Shown here piece by piece: positions 45,710 through 55,133 of a stretch of DNA of 64,000 nt; position 1 is the first letter of the stretch; each line of letters opens with the position of its first letter. Position numbers and translations under genes: made by a program. The DNA is from Paraburkholderia sp. PGU19 (lineage in GTDB: Bacteria > Pseudomonadota > Gammaproteobacteria > Burkholderiales > Burkholderiaceae), in the NCBI RefSeq assembly GCF_013426915.1, contig NZ_AP023179.1, positions 1,612,001 to 1,676,000 on the forward strand. The letters run 5' to 3'. The notes beneath the pieces were generated by a model. That model had not been told where the DNA came from and did no database searches. It saw only the letters and a list, made by a program, of their open reading frames with translations.

Positions 45710-47353
45710 ATGATGAGCGTGCAAGAAGACATCCTGTCGGCACAGGAAACTGGCCGCGTTGCAGCGGCGGAGGATCAGGTGTCCACGCGACATGAACTGC
45801 ATCGCAATCTGACGTGGAAGGACGCCTTCTGGGTGACGAGCGGCGTCCCTGTCGGCGTGCTTTTCACGATTGGCGGCGTGGCGGCGACCATCGGCCAGCC
45901 CGCGTGGCTGATCTGGGTGCTGGCGATCCTGATCGGCTTTGCGCAATGCTTCACCTACGCAGAGATTTCCGGCCTGTATCCGCACAAATCGGGCGGCGCG
46001 TCGGTGTATGGCGCGCTGGGCTGGGTGCGCTACAGCAAGTTCGTCGCGCCCGTGTCGGTGTGGTGTAACTGGATTGCGTGGTCGCCGATGCTCGCACTCG
46101 GTACGAGTCTCGCTGCGGGCTACATGCTGAGTTGTCTGTTCCCGGCGAATGCCGTGATCAATACCTGGCACCTCACGCTCGTCGATCTCGGCTTCATCAC
46201 GAAGGGCCTGACGCTGCGCATCAACGCGACGTTCCTGCTCGCGCTCGCTTTTCTGTTGATCGCGTTCAAACTGCAGCACGCGGGGGCGTCGGCGGCGGCG
46301 AAGACGCAGCGCATTCTCGGTATTGCATCGCTTGCTCCGCTGCTGGTCGTCTCGCTGGTGCCGCTGATCACGGGCGACATGCCGTCCACACACTTCCTGC
46401 CGATGCTGCCGCTCACGCACGACGCCTCCGGCGCCGCCGTGATGGGCCACTGGAACGCGGCGGGTGTCAGCACGGCAATGGGCGCGATGTTCCTCGCGTG
46501 CTGGTCGACCTTCGCGTTCGAAACGGCCGTCTGCTACACGCGTGAATTCCGCAATCCGCAGAAGGACACGTTCAAGGCGATCTTCGCGTCGGGCCTGTTG
46601 TGCCTGTTCATGTTCATCGCCGTGCCGATCGCGTTTCAGGGCGAGCTTGGATTGAAGGGCATGCTCGCGCCGAGCGTGGTCGACGGCTCCGGCGTCGGCG
46701 CGGTGATGGCGAGTTTCGTCAACGGCGGCCCGGTCGTGTTCAACGTGATCGTCGTGATGATGGTGCTGTCGATCCTGCTGCTGGTGATGACCTCGATGAT
46801 GGGCTCGTCGCGCACGCTGTATCAGGCATCCGTCGATGGCTGGCTGCCGAAGTACCTGTCGCACGTCAACGAACACGGTGCGCCGACGCGCGCGATGTGG
46901 ACCGACCTCGGCTTCAACCTGATCCTGCTGTTGATGTCCGACTACATGACCGTGCTCGCGCTGTCGAACGTCTGCTACATGATCTTCGTGTTCCTGAACC
47001 TGCAATCGGGCTGGATTCACCGGCTCGATCGCGCGGACTGGCCGCGTCCGTATCGGTGCCGCAACTGGCTGCTGGGACTGGGCGCGCTGTGCGGCTTCGT
47101 CGATCTCGCGTTTGTCGGCGCGGGTGCGAACTTCCAGGGCGAGAACACCTTGCGCAATGGTCTGGTGGCGATGTTGCTGATCGTCCCCGTGTTCTTCTTC
47201 CGACATTACATCCAGGACAAGGGCCACTTTCCCGAGTCGATGCGGCGTGACATCGAACTGCCGCATCCGCGCGCCGGCATTCTGCCGTATCTCGCGCTTG
47301 CCGCCGCCGTGGCCATCGTGTGGATTTCCGCGAAGCTGACTGTGATTACCTAA
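45710..47353 (+). CDS. APC-superfamily amino acid/polyamine permease
   Basis: A 547-aa inner-membrane carrier with about twelve helices. The typical APC opening is WVTSGVPVGVLFTIGGVAATIGQPAWLIW, followed by FTYAEISGLYPHKSGGASVYGALGW. Later blocks include FAFETAVCYTREFRNPQKDTF and SSRTLYQASVDGWLPKYLSHVNEHGAPTRAM. GGGAGAG precedes tandem ATGs at 45710 and 45713. As first gene of the rightward operon with PuuC/PuuD downstream it is the likely amine importer. Confidence 0.9.
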   Translation: MMSVQEDILSAQETGRVAAAEDQVSTRHELHRNLTWKDAFWVTSGVPVGVLFTIGGVAATIGQPAWLIWVLAILIGFAQCFTYAEISGLYPHKSGGASVYGALGWVRYSKFVAPVSVWCNWIAWSPMLALGTSLAAGYMLSCLFPANAVINTWHLTLVDLGFITKGLTLRINATFLLALAFLLIAFKLQHAGASAAAKTQRILGIASLAPLLVVSLVPLITGDMPSTHFLPMLPLTHDASGAAVMGHWNAAGVSTAMGAMFLACWSTFAFETAVCYTREFRNPQKDTFKAIFASGLLCLFMFIAVPIAFQGELGLKGMLAPSVVDGSGVGAVMASFVNGGPVVFNVIVVMMVLSILLLVMTSMMGSSRTLYQASVDGWLPKYLSHVNEHGAPTRAMWTDLGFNLILLLMSDYMTVLALSNVCYMIFVFLNLQSGWIHRLDRADWPRPYRCRNWLLGLGALCGFVDLAFVGAGANFQGENTLRNGLVAMLLIVPVFFFRHYIQDKGHFPESMRRDIELPHPRAGILPYLALAAAVAIVWISAKLTVIT

Positions 47354-47471
47354 CCCGCTTTTTTCCCCATCCGAGCAACGTTCAGCAGTGCGTTCGGCGA
47401 TAGCCGGCGCACTGTCGGGGGACTGTTTTCGCCGTTTTTCGATTCAACCTGCAACAAGCGAGTCAAACACC

Positions 47472-48311
47472 ATGACGACCCCAAACGCCGCCACGCTGAA
47501 GTGGCCCAATACGAAATCGACGGCGGTGTCGCTGACGTTCGACGTCGATGCCGAAGCCGGCTATCTCGGCGAGAGCGCAGCCTATGCGCGCCGTCTGACA
47601 AGTCTTTCCGAAGGACGCTTCGGCGTGGTGCGCGGCGTGCCGCGTATCGTCGAACTGCTGCGCCGTCATCGCATCCACGCGACGTTTTTCGTGCCCGGTT
47701 ATACGGCCGAACAGCATCCACAACTGATCGAGTCGTTGCTGAAAGACGGGCACGAAATCGGTCATCACGGTCATATGCATCTGCGCAGCGACAAGGTGTC
47801 CGTCGAAGCACAAGCCGATGAAATGCGCCTCGGTCTCGCGGCGCTGAAAAAAGCGGGTGCACCGAAACCTGCGGGCTACCGTTCGTCGTCGTGGGAACTG
47901 ACGCCCGAAACGTTCGATCTCGTGCTCGACAACGGCTTCGTGTACGACTCCAGTTGCATGGGAGACGACCGTCCGTATCACGAGAGCTGGAATGGCCGCT
48001 CGATTCTGGAGCTGCCCGTGCACTGGTCGCTCGACGACTATCCGATGTTCGGCTGGACGATCGATAACGGCGGCAACTTCACGGCGCCGCGCACGCTGGT
48101 CGATACCTGGCTGGCCGAGTACGAATCCGCACGCCGCGACGGACGCCACACGACGTTCACGATGCATCCCGAAGTGATTGGACGCGGCGCACGTTTCGAT
48201 CAGCTCGAACGCTTCGTCGAAAGGCTCGTCGCGGATGGCGACGTGTGGTTCGCGCGTCTCGACGAAGTGGCGAAGCACGTGACGCCGCAACTCGATCGGG
48301 TGGCAGCATGA
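47472..48311 (+). CDS. Polysaccharide deacetylase-family (NodB-like) hydrolase
   Basis: A 279-aa enzyme with the NodB fold. Metal/catalytic motifs: SLTFDVDAEAGY (motif 1 Asp pair), EIGHHGHMHLRS (motif 2, H-x-x-H type), PAGYRSSSWELTPET (motif 3), and a late His in TFTMHPEVIGRG. Members of this branch often hydrolyse N-acyl or imide bonds of small molecules (for example allantoinase-like or cyclic imidase-like enzymes) rather than polysaccharide. No signal peptide, so it acts in the cytosol. The stop overlaps the next gene by 4 nt. Confidence 0.87.
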   Translation: MTTPNAATLKWPNTKSTAVSLTFDVDAEAGYLGESAAYARRLTSLSEGRFGVVRGVPRIVELLRRHRIHATFFVPGYTAEQHPQLIESLLKDGHEIGHHGHMHLRSDKVSVEAQADEMRLGLAALKKAGAPKPAGYRSSSWELTPETFDLVLDNGFVYDSSCMGDDRPYHESWNGRSILELPVHWSLDDYPMFGWTIDNGGNFTAPRTLVDTWLAEYESARRDGRHTTFTMHPEVIGRGARFDQLERFVERLVADGDVWFARLDEVAKHVTPQLDRVAA

Positions 48312-49381
48312 GCTTCGTATTCCGTTCGACCCAGACCGAGCCGGCCGCACGCGGACGCGAATTCGGCGCCGCGCACGCGCGTCGTATTCATGCAGGCGTC
48401 GCGCGCTATCGCGCGTTGTTCGAGCGCGTCGCGCGACGCCCTGTCGACCTTCATGCGATGGGCGCGCAGGCGCTCGACTGCATTGCGCGCTTCGCTCCGC
48501 CGTTGCATGCGGAAATCGCGGGCATGGCGGAAGGCGCGGATATCGACGTGCGCCTGCTGGGCGCGATCAATGCGCGCACAGAAATTCTCGCTGCACTCAA
48601 CGCACCATTGCGCGGCGAATGCTCGACGGTTGTGCAGGTCGATGCGCACAGCGCGCATCCTGTCGCCGTGCAGACGTGGGACTGGTATGCCGAATGCGCC
48701 GATCAATGGCTGACGTGGGAAATCCCACACGCCGACGGCCACGTCACGACTACGGTGACGGAGATCGGCATTGTCGGCAAGGCTGGCGTAAACGATCGCG
48801 GCATCGGCGTGCATTTCAACATCCTGCATCACGAGCGCGATGGCGCGACCATTGGCGTCCCCGTGCATGTCGCGTCGCGCTGGATGCTCGATACCTGCGG
48901 CGATATCAACCAGGCGTTGCAACTGCTGGCGTCGGCGGGGGTTTCCGCGTCGTCGTCGCTGACGGTGATTGCGGCGGCGGATAACGGCAGTACTGCCGTA
49001 TCGGTGGAACTGCATCCGGGCGGTCCCGGCTTCGTGTTTCCCGATGCCAACGGACTGCTCGTGCACACCAATCACTTTCTCTCGTCGCCGGCAGCGGCGG
49101 GCGATACCGAGCCGCGCCAGTACCCTGACACGCTGATTCGTCACGACCTGCTCACGCGCAGGCTTGGCGGTCAAGCGAAGCTCTCGGCGCTGCAGGTGAT
49201 CGGCGCAATGAACAGCCACCTCGGCACGACGGGCGCGGTGTGCTGTCACCCCGATCCCGCGCTGCCGGAGGACGGCCAGTACGCAACGCTCGCCACCATC
49301 GTCATCGACGTCGCCAGCGGCACGCTTCGCGCGCTGCGCGGCGGCCCCTGCAATCACGTGCAGTTGCTCGCCGCAGCCTGA
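48308..49381 (+). CDS. C45-family peptidase / acyl-CoA:6-aminopenicillanate acyltransferase-like
   Basis: A 357-aa Ntn-hydrolase. The expected self-processing nucleophile is Cys105 in LRGECSTVV, followed by VQTWDWYAECADQWL, KAGVNDRGIGVHFNIL and HTNHFLSSPAA, which are characteristic. Family enzymes cleave or transfer acyl groups on amines. Translationally coupled to the deacetylase (ATGA). In this operon it probably removes or adds an acyl group on an amine intermediate. Confidence 0.85.
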   Translation: MSFVFRSTQTEPAARGREFGAAHARRIHAGVARYRALFERVARRPVDLHAMGAQALDCIARFAPPLHAEIAGMAEGADIDVRLLGAINARTEILAALNAPLRGECSTVVQVDAHSAHPVAVQTWDWYAECADQWLTWEIPHADGHVTTTVTEIGIVGKAGVNDRGIGVHFNILHHERDGATIGVPVHVASRWMLDTCGDINQALQLLASAGVSASSSLTVIAAADNGSTAVSVELHPGGPGFVFPDANGLLVHTNHFLSSPAAAGDTEPRQYPDTLIRHDLLTRRLGGQAKLSALQVIGAMNSHLGTTGAVCCHPDPALPEDGQYATLATIVIDVASGTLRALRGGPCNHVQLLAAA

Positions 49382-49413
49382 CTTTCATTCACACAGAGAA
49401 CAAGGAGTTCGCC

Positions 49414-49833
49414 ATGCTCAAACTCAAGCGCATCGACAACATGGACATCCTGACGCCCAATGTGCAGCGTCTGGTCGATTTCTATCACGGCACGCTCGGC
49501 CTCGGCTTCTTCCTGCCGTATCAGCCGGAAGAGCAGTGGGCCGCGATCGAAATGGGCAACGTGACGCTTTATATCTTCCGCACGGAAGACGCGACGCCCG
49601 TCGAACGCCGCACGGCTGTGAACCTCAAGGACAAACCCGGCTTCGATTCCTTCGCTTTCGAAGTCGAGAATCTCGACGACGCGATCCGCGTACTCGACGG
49701 CAAGGTGCAATGGGTCACCGACGCGCCGATCGAATGGCAGCACCCGAATGGCACGCACTATCGCTATCGCCCGATGTTCGATCCGGACGGCAACATGCTG
49801 TACGTGACCGAGCCGCACAAGGTCGCTGCCTGA
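49414..49833 (+). CDS. VOC-superfamily small protein
   Basis: A 139-aa single-chain glyoxalase/bleomycin-resistance fold: KLKRIDNMDILTPNVQRLVDFYHGTLGL, then SFAFEVENLDDAIRVLDG and FDPDGNMLYVTEP. AAGGAG is placed before the ATG at 49414. It may act as a metal-dependent dioxygenase, isomerase or binding protein in the same catabolic pathway; sequence alone does not decide. Confidence 0.8.
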   Translation: MLKLKRIDNMDILTPNVQRLVDFYHGTLGLGFFLPYQPEEQWAAIEMGNVTLYIFRTEDATPVERRTAVNLKDKPGFDSFAFEVENLDDAIRVLDGKVQWVTDAPIEWQHPNGTHYRYRPMFDPDGNMLYVTEPHKVAA

Positions 49834-49852
49834 GTTATCGCGGAAGGGAATC

Positions 49853-50674
49853 ATGGAAATGAACCAGACAACTCAACGCGCACCGGCGCGTCAGGCTCCC
49901 GAAACCGTACTCACGCTGTCGCCGGAGGCAGGGCGTCTCACCGGGCGTGTCGCGCTCGTCACGGGCGGCGGGCGCGGCGCGGGCCGCGCACATGCACGGC
50001 TGCTCGCGCTGCGCGGCGCAGCCGTGGTGATCGTCGATATCGACGCCGATGTGGCGCGTGCAACGGCCACGGAAATCGAGCAGGAGGGCGGCCGCGCGCT
50101 GGCGCTCACCGCCGACATCACACGCCGCGATCTCGCCGAGCGCGTGATCCACGAAGCCGCTGAACGTTTCGGCGGCATCGACATCCTCGTGCATAACGCC
50201 GGAATGATGTACTCGCTCACCGGCCTGGAGAAGACCGACGACGACAACTTCAACCAGCTGCTGTCGATCAACGTGCATGCGCCGCTCTTTCTCACGCGGG
50301 CCGCGCTGCCTTATCTGCGCAAGAGCCGCGCGCCGCGCGTGATCTTCATCAACTCGCAGTGGGGCCAGGTGCCTGACGGCCACTCGTATGGCTACATGGT
50401 CGCGAAGGCTGCGCAACTTGGCTTGATGAAGACGATGGCCAAGGAATTCGTCGGCGAAGGGATTCTCGTGAACGCGGTGACGCCGGGCGCGATTCTCACG
50501 CGCATGGTGCCCGACGAATACATCGAAGGCGAGCAGAAGGCGATACCGCTCGGCCGGCTCGCGCATCCGGAGGAGATCGCCAGCACGGTCGCGTTTCTCG
50601 CATCCGATGAGGCGGCGTTCATCGCCGGGCAGTCGATTCCCGTGAACGGCGGCGCGCTCGTCGTCGGCATCTGA
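49853..50674 (+). CDS. Short-chain dehydrogenase/reductase
   Basis: A 273-aa classical SDR. NAD(P) site: VALVTGGGRGAGRAHARLLA; cofactor-preference Asp in VVIVDIDAD suggests NAD(H). NAG motif: LVHNAGMMYS. Catalytic residues: Ser in FINSQWGQV, then YGYMVAKAAQ (Tyr-x-x-x-Lys). C-terminal PGAILTRMVP. It likely oxidises a hydroxyl made upstream or reduces a keto group. Start 49853 follows GGAAGGG. Confidence 0.9.
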   Translation: MEMNQTTQRAPARQAPETVLTLSPEAGRLTGRVALVTGGGRGAGRAHARLLALRGAAVVIVDIDADVARATATEIEQEGGRALALTADITRRDLAERVIHEAAERFGGIDILVHNAGMMYSLTGLEKTDDDNFNQLLSINVHAPLFLTRAALPYLRKSRAPRVIFINSQWGQVPDGHSYGYMVAKAAQLGLMKTMAKEFVGEGILVNAVTPGAILTRMVPDEYIEGEQKAIPLGRLAHPEEIASTVAFLASDEAAFIAGQSIPVNGGALVVGI

Positions 50675-50701
50675 ATACAACATTTAGCGTTAGAGGTTTC
50701 T

Positions 50702-51736
50702 ATGTCCCCGCAATTTCCACTCCGCTCTCAAGCCGAACTGGCGATGCGCCGTCAATGGTTCCCCGTCGCCCGTTCCGTCGATCTGACGATACCGCAAAGC
50801 GCGACGCTGCTTGGCCAGCGCCTCGTCGTGTATCGCACGGAGTCGGGCAAGGCCGTCGTGCAGGATGCACGCTGCCCGCATCGCGGCGCAGATTTCGCGC
50901 TCGGCAAGGTGCATGGCGAGAACATCGCCTGTCCGTATCACGGCTGGCAGTTCTCGGCGGAGAACGGCAAGTGCACGCATGTGCCGTCGCTCGAAGATCA
51001 ATGCAAGATTCCGCCGCAGGCCGCGATTCGCACGTATCCGGTGATCGAGCGCTTCGCACATGTGTGGACCGTGCTCGAAGAACCTGTCGAAGCACTGTAC
51101 GACCCGACGCAGTGGCGCGAACTCGAACTCGACTGGCTGGCGGCAACGCCGCTCGAATCGCCGACGGGCGTCGCCGTCGCGATCGAGAACTTCCGTGACG
51201 TCGCACATTTTCCGTTCGTGCATGAAGTGTCGATGGGTCCGTCGAAGCATGTGGTCGAGCCGTTGAAAGTGAAGCGCGAAGGGCTCGACGTCTGGATGGA
51301 GCGCAAGCTCGATGCCGGCGAAGGCGACTGGGCCAACGATGGCGACTGCATGATGTTCTATCACTGCGCGGCGCCTGGCCTCGCATCGATCACCTACGAC
51401 TACGAGAAGCTCGGCAAGCGCATCGTGGCGGGCTTCCCGTCGCCCGTCGCGTATGACCAGGTGCGCATCTTCTGGGGCGTGGCGAACGAGCGCAGCTATC
51501 GCGGCGCGGACCTGGAGGAATGTCTGCGCGTCGAAGAGATGGTGTATCTGGAAGACATGCCGATTGCAGCGGGCATCCAGCCGCGCGAGATCGACTGGGA
51601 CGGCACGTATGTCGAGCATTCCGTGCCCGCCGATCTGTTCACGCTGAACTATCGGCGCGCCTTCCGCGAGTTCATGGAACGCGCGAAGCAGCCGGTGTCG
51701 TCCGTCATGCTGCAAGCGAAGGCGGAGGCGGTATGA
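50702..51736 (+). CDS. Rieske non-haem iron oxygenase, alpha subunit (VanA-like)
   Basis: A 344-aa terminal oxygenase. Rieske [2Fe-2S] ligands Cys58-His60 (CPHRG) and Cys77-His80 (CPYHGW). Mononuclear Fe site in IENFRDVAHFPFVHE: Asp166 bridge, His169 and His174. Length and single-subunit layout fit the phenoxybenzoate/vanillate-demethylase group, which dealkylate or hydroxylate aromatic, N-methyl or O-methyl substrates. It overlaps its reductase by 4 nt. Confidence 0.92.
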   Translation: MSPQFPLRSQAELAMRRQWFPVARSVDLTIPQSATLLGQRLVVYRTESGKAVVQDARCPHRGADFALGKVHGENIACPYHGWQFSAENGKCTHVPSLEDQCKIPPQAAIRTYPVIERFAHVWTVLEEPVEALYDPTQWRELELDWLAATPLESPTGVAVAIENFRDVAHFPFVHEVSMGPSKHVVEPLKVKREGLDVWMERKLDAGEGDWANDGDCMMFYHCAAPGLASITYDYEKLGKRIVAGFPSPVAYDQVRIFWGVANERSYRGADLEECLRVEEMVYLEDMPIAAGIQPREIDWDGTYVEHSVPADLFTLNYRRAFREFMERAKQPVSSVMLQAKAEAV

Positions 51737-52689
51737 ACGCGCGCAACACGGCGTTCGATGTGCAGATCACTGGCATGCGCATCGAAGCGGAAGGTGTGGT
51801 TTCGCTGGAACTGCAAATGCCGGACCGCTCGGCGTTGCCTGCGTGGACAGCAGGTTCTCATATCGATCTCGTGTTGCCGTCGGGTCTGACGCGTCAGTAT
51901 TCGCTTTGCGGCGAGCCTGGCGATGCGCAGCGCTTGCGCATCGCCGTGTTGCTCGAACCGAACAGTCGCGGCGGCTCGCGAGAAGTGCACGGGCTGCGTC
52001 TTGGCCAGCAGGTGACGATTCGCGGACCGCGTAACGCATTCGAATTGCAGCCCGCGGATTTCTTCCTGTTCGTTGCGGGTGGCATTGGCATTACACCGAT
52101 TCTGCCGATGATCCACACCGCGCGGCGCGTGAATGCCATGTGGCATTTGCTGTATGGCGGACGCTCGCGGGCTTCGATGGCGTTCGTTCCGGAACTGGAG
52201 CGTCTCGGACGCGAGCATGTCGAGATCCGGCCCGCAGATGAAACGGGTCTGCTCGATCTCGACGCCATCATGGCGAAGGCGGCGGAGGGCGTGCAGGTTT
52301 ATAGCTGCGGTCCCGCCGCGTTGCTCGATGCGCTCACTGAACGCTTTGCGTCGGCGGGGTTGAGTGAGCGTCTGCATATCGAACGATTCAGCGCTGCGCC
52401 TGCTGCTGCGCCAGTTGCCGGCACCACGTTGCGTGTGATTCTTGCGCGCAGCGGCACGACCGTCGACGTGCCGCACGATTGCTCGGTCATGCAGGCGCTG
52501 CGGGATGCAGGCCACGACGTGCCATCGTCGTGTGAGCAGGGCGTGTGCGGGATGTGCGAAACGCGCGTGCTGGAAGGCACGCCCGATCACCGCGACATGC
52601 TGCTGACCGGGAGCGAGCGGCAACGCAATAACGTAATGATGGTATGCGTGTCGCGTGCGTTGACGCCCACTATTACGCTCGACATGTAG
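51733..52689 (+). CDS. Oxygenase reductase (VanB/PDR-type, FMN and [2Fe-2S])
   Basis: A 318-aa electron donor for the Rieske oxygenase. Order: flavin-binding barrel (HIDLVLPSGLTRQYSLCGEP), NAD-binding domain (FLFVAGGIGITPILPMIH, VQVYSCGPAALLDAL), C-terminal plant-type ferredoxin with Cys ligands in SSCEQGVCGMCETRV and VMMVCVSRA. Domain order is that of phthalate dioxygenase reductase and VanB. Confidence 0.93.
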   Translation: MNARNTAFDVQITGMRIEAEGVVSLELQMPDRSALPAWTAGSHIDLVLPSGLTRQYSLCGEPGDAQRLRIAVLLEPNSRGGSREVHGLRLGQQVTIRGPRNAFELQPADFFLFVAGGIGITPILPMIHTARRVNAMWHLLYGGRSRASMAFVPELERLGREHVEIRPADETGLLDLDAIMAKAAEGVQVYSCGPAALLDALTERFASAGLSERLHIERFSAAPAAAPVAGTTLRVILARSGTTVDVPHDCSVMQALRDAGHDVPSSCEQGVCGMCETRVLEGTPDHRDMLLTGSERQRNNVMMVCVSRALTPTITLDM

Positions 52690-52753
52690 GCGCGTTACGG
52701 ACGGCGTCGATTGTCGCAATGAAATCGGCTGAATCAACCCCGATAAATTAGTT

Positions 52754-53545
52754 ATGCAAAGCAATATTATTGTTGGTGTAACCGCCGATCGAACGAAGAT
52801 CGGCTTGCATTGGTCACATGCCGTCGGCGAGAAATACATCGATCCGGTTGTCGACGGTTGCAACGCGCTTGCTGTGGTGTTGCCAGTGCTCGGCGATCGG
52901 CAGTCGATCGACGCGGTGCTTGCTTGTGTCGATGGCCTGCTGTTCACGGGAAGCTATTCGAATGTCGAGCCGCATCGCTATGGAGGCGCAGCAAGCGCGC
53001 CGGGCACGCTCCATGATCCACATCGCGATGACACCACGCTGCCGCTGATGCAAGCGGCCATCGAACGCGGCGTGCCGGTGCTTGCCATTTGCCGTGGCTT
53101 TCAGGAGATGAGCGTCGTGTTCGGCGGAACGCTGCATCAGGCCGTTCACGCTGTCCCCGGCCTGCTCGACCACCGCGAAAACAAGGCCGATCCGATCGAA
53201 ACGCAATATGGCCCCGCGCATTCGTTGCGTATCGGAAAGGGCGGCGTATTGCATGCGTGCAGCGGCTTGACGGAAGCACGCGTGAATTCACTGCACGGCC
53301 AGGGCGTCGAGCGGCTGGGCGACGGGCTGAGAGTCGAAGCCGTGGCGCCGGATGGTCTGATCGAAGCGTTCAGTGTCGCGTCGTCGCGCGCGTTCGCGCT
53401 GGGCGTGCAATGGCATCCCGAATGGCAGCACGCGGACAACCCGCTATCGACAGCGATCTTTCGCGCATTCGGCACGGCGTGTCGCCAAAGGCGGCGAGCG
53501 AAAGATGCGGCGCTCGATGCGGACGCGCTGTTCGAGAAGGCATGA
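52754..53545 (+). CDS. puuD: Class I glutamine amidotransferase-like gamma-glutamyl hydrolase
   Basis: A 263-aa hydrolase matching PuuD. Nucleophile Cys113 in LAICRGFQEMSV; catalytic His and Glu in GVQWHPEWQ. Other family blocks: LLFTGSYSNVEPHRYGG, DDTTLPLMQAAIERGVP, LLDHRENKADPIETQYGPAH and VNSLHGQGVERLGDGLRVEA. It releases glutamate from the oxidised gamma-glutamyl product, closing the Puu cycle. Confidence 0.93.
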   Translation: MQSNIIVGVTADRTKIGLHWSHAVGEKYIDPVVDGCNALAVVLPVLGDRQSIDAVLACVDGLLFTGSYSNVEPHRYGGAASAPGTLHDPHRDDTTLPLMQAAIERGVPVLAICRGFQEMSVVFGGTLHQAVHAVPGLLDHRENKADPIETQYGPAHSLRIGKGGVLHACSGLTEARVNSLHGQGVERLGDGLRVEAVAPDGLIEAFSVASSRAFALGVQWHPEWQHADNPLSTAIFRAFGTACRQRRRAKDAALDADALFEKA

Positions 53546-53609
53546 ATGCGATGGAACTGCGCGTACTGCTGCGATTGACAACCGAAACAAAGATGGGATG
53601 GTTCTTTGC

Positions 53610-55109
53610 ATGGAAACGCAAAACAAAGACTTGAAGTACTGGCGGTCGCGCCGCGCGACGCTGGAGATCGAAGGGCGCGCGTTTATTGACGGGACGTACC
53701 GGGAAGCGCAAAGCCATCACACGTTTGACTGCATAAGCCCGATTGACGGCACTTTGCTCGCCCGAATCGCTGCATGCGGCGAAGCGGATGTCAACGATGC
53801 AGTTTGCGCCGCCCGCCGTGCCTTCGATTCAAACGGATGGGCAGGTTTGAATCCGCGCGCCCGCAAGGCGATCATGTTGCGGTGGGCCGCGTTGATCCGC
53901 GAACACGCTGACGAACTCGCGTTGCTCGAAACGCTCGACGCAGGCAAGCCGATCGCCGATACGATCACCGTCGATGTGCCGGGCGCCGCGTACTGCATCG
54001 AATGGTTTGCGGAAGCGATCGACAAGTTCGGCGGCGAAGTCGCTCCGGCGGATCATCACCTCGTCGGTCTCGTCACACGCGAACCCATCGGCGTCGTTGC
54101 CGCTGTGGTGCCGTGGAATTTCCCGCTGCTGATGGCGGTATGGAAGTTTGCGCCTGCGTTGGCAGCCGGCAACAGCGTCGTGCTCAAACCCTCCGAGAAG
54201 TCGCCTTTGACAGCGATTCGCGTCGCGCAGCTTGCGCTTGAAGCTGGCATTCCGCCGGGCGTGTTCAATGTGCTGCCGGGCGCTGGCGACGCGGGCAAGG
54301 CACTCGCATTGCATCGCGACGTGGACTGCATCGCGTTCACGGGTTCGACTCCGGTGGGCAAGCTGATCACGCAGTACGCGGGTGAGTCCAATCTCAAACG
54401 CGTGTGGCTCGAACTCGGCGGCAAGTCGCCGAACATCGTATTGCCCGATTGTCCCGATCTGGACCGTGCGGCGAAGACGGCAGCAAGCGCGATCTTCTAC
54501 AACATGGGCGAGATGTGCACGGCGGGCTCGCGGCTGCTGGTGCATCGGGATATCAAGGAAGCATTTCTCGACAGGCTGATCGATGCGTCGCGTCGCTATG
54601 TGCCTGGCAATCCGCTCGATCCTGCAACAGCGATGGGCGCCATCATCGATCGGACACAACTCGACCGCGTCCTTGGCTATGTCGAAACCGGGCGGCACGA
54701 GGCAGCACTGCTCGCGGGCGGGTCGCGCGTGGAAGTGATCGACGGCGGCTTCTATCTCGAACCGACCATCTTCGACACGCGCGATGGCGATGCGCTGATC
54801 GCACGCGAAGAGATTTTCGGGCCGGTGCTGTCCGTCATCACGTTCGACTCTATCGACGAAGCCGTGCGCATTGCGAATGCAAGCGACTATGGGTTAGCCG
54901 CCGCTGTCTGGACAGAAGATCTGACCACTGCACACGACGTGTCACGCAGACTGCGGGCGGGGACCGTCTGGGTCAACTGCTACGACGAAGGTGGCGACAT
55001 GAACTTCCCATTCGGCGGCTATCGGCAGTCGGGCAATGGCCGAGACAAATCGTTGCACGCGCTCGGGAAATACACCGAACTCAAATCGACGTTGATCCGT
55101 CTGCGTTAA
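53610..55109 (+). CDS. puuC: Gamma-glutamyl-aminoaldehyde dehydrogenase
   Basis: A 499-aa ALDH. NAD(P) site GSTPVGK, general base Glu268 (WLELGGKSPN), nucleophile Cys303 (NMGEMCTAGSR). Close to PuuC throughout, for example ELALLETLDAGKPI, PGAAYCIEWFAEAIDK, REPIGVVAAVVPWNFPLL and GGYRQSGNGRDKSLHALGKY. The open frame extends to 53373 inside puuD; the ATG at 53610 gives the family N-terminus. It oxidises the aldehyde made by PuuB. Confidence 0.93.
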   Translation: METQNKDLKYWRSRRATLEIEGRAFIDGTYREAQSHHTFDCISPIDGTLLARIAACGEADVNDAVCAARRAFDSNGWAGLNPRARKAIMLRWAALIREHADELALLETLDAGKPIADTITVDVPGAAYCIEWFAEAIDKFGGEVAPADHHLVGLVTREPIGVVAAVVPWNFPLLMAVWKFAPALAAGNSVVLKPSEKSPLTAIRVAQLALEAGIPPGVFNVLPGAGDAGKALALHRDVDCIAFTGSTPVGKLITQYAGESNLKRVWLELGGKSPNIVLPDCPDLDRAAKTAASAIFYNMGEMCTAGSRLLVHRDIKEAFLDRLIDASRRYVPGNPLDPATAMGAIIDRTQLDRVLGYVETGRHEAALLAGGSRVEVIDGGFYLEPTIFDTRDGDALIAREEIFGPVLSVITFDSIDEAVRIANASDYGLAAAVWTEDLTTAHDVSRRLRAGTVWVNCYDEGGDMNFPFGGYRQSGNGRDKSLHALGKYTELKSTLIRLR

Positions 55110-55133
55110 TTCAAACTCCTGGAGAGAAGTGAC

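Noticed and set aside
45677..47266. 529-aa open frame antisense to the APC permease
   Set aside because: Low-complexity Arg/His/Gln composition and no family resemblance; the permease is unambiguous.
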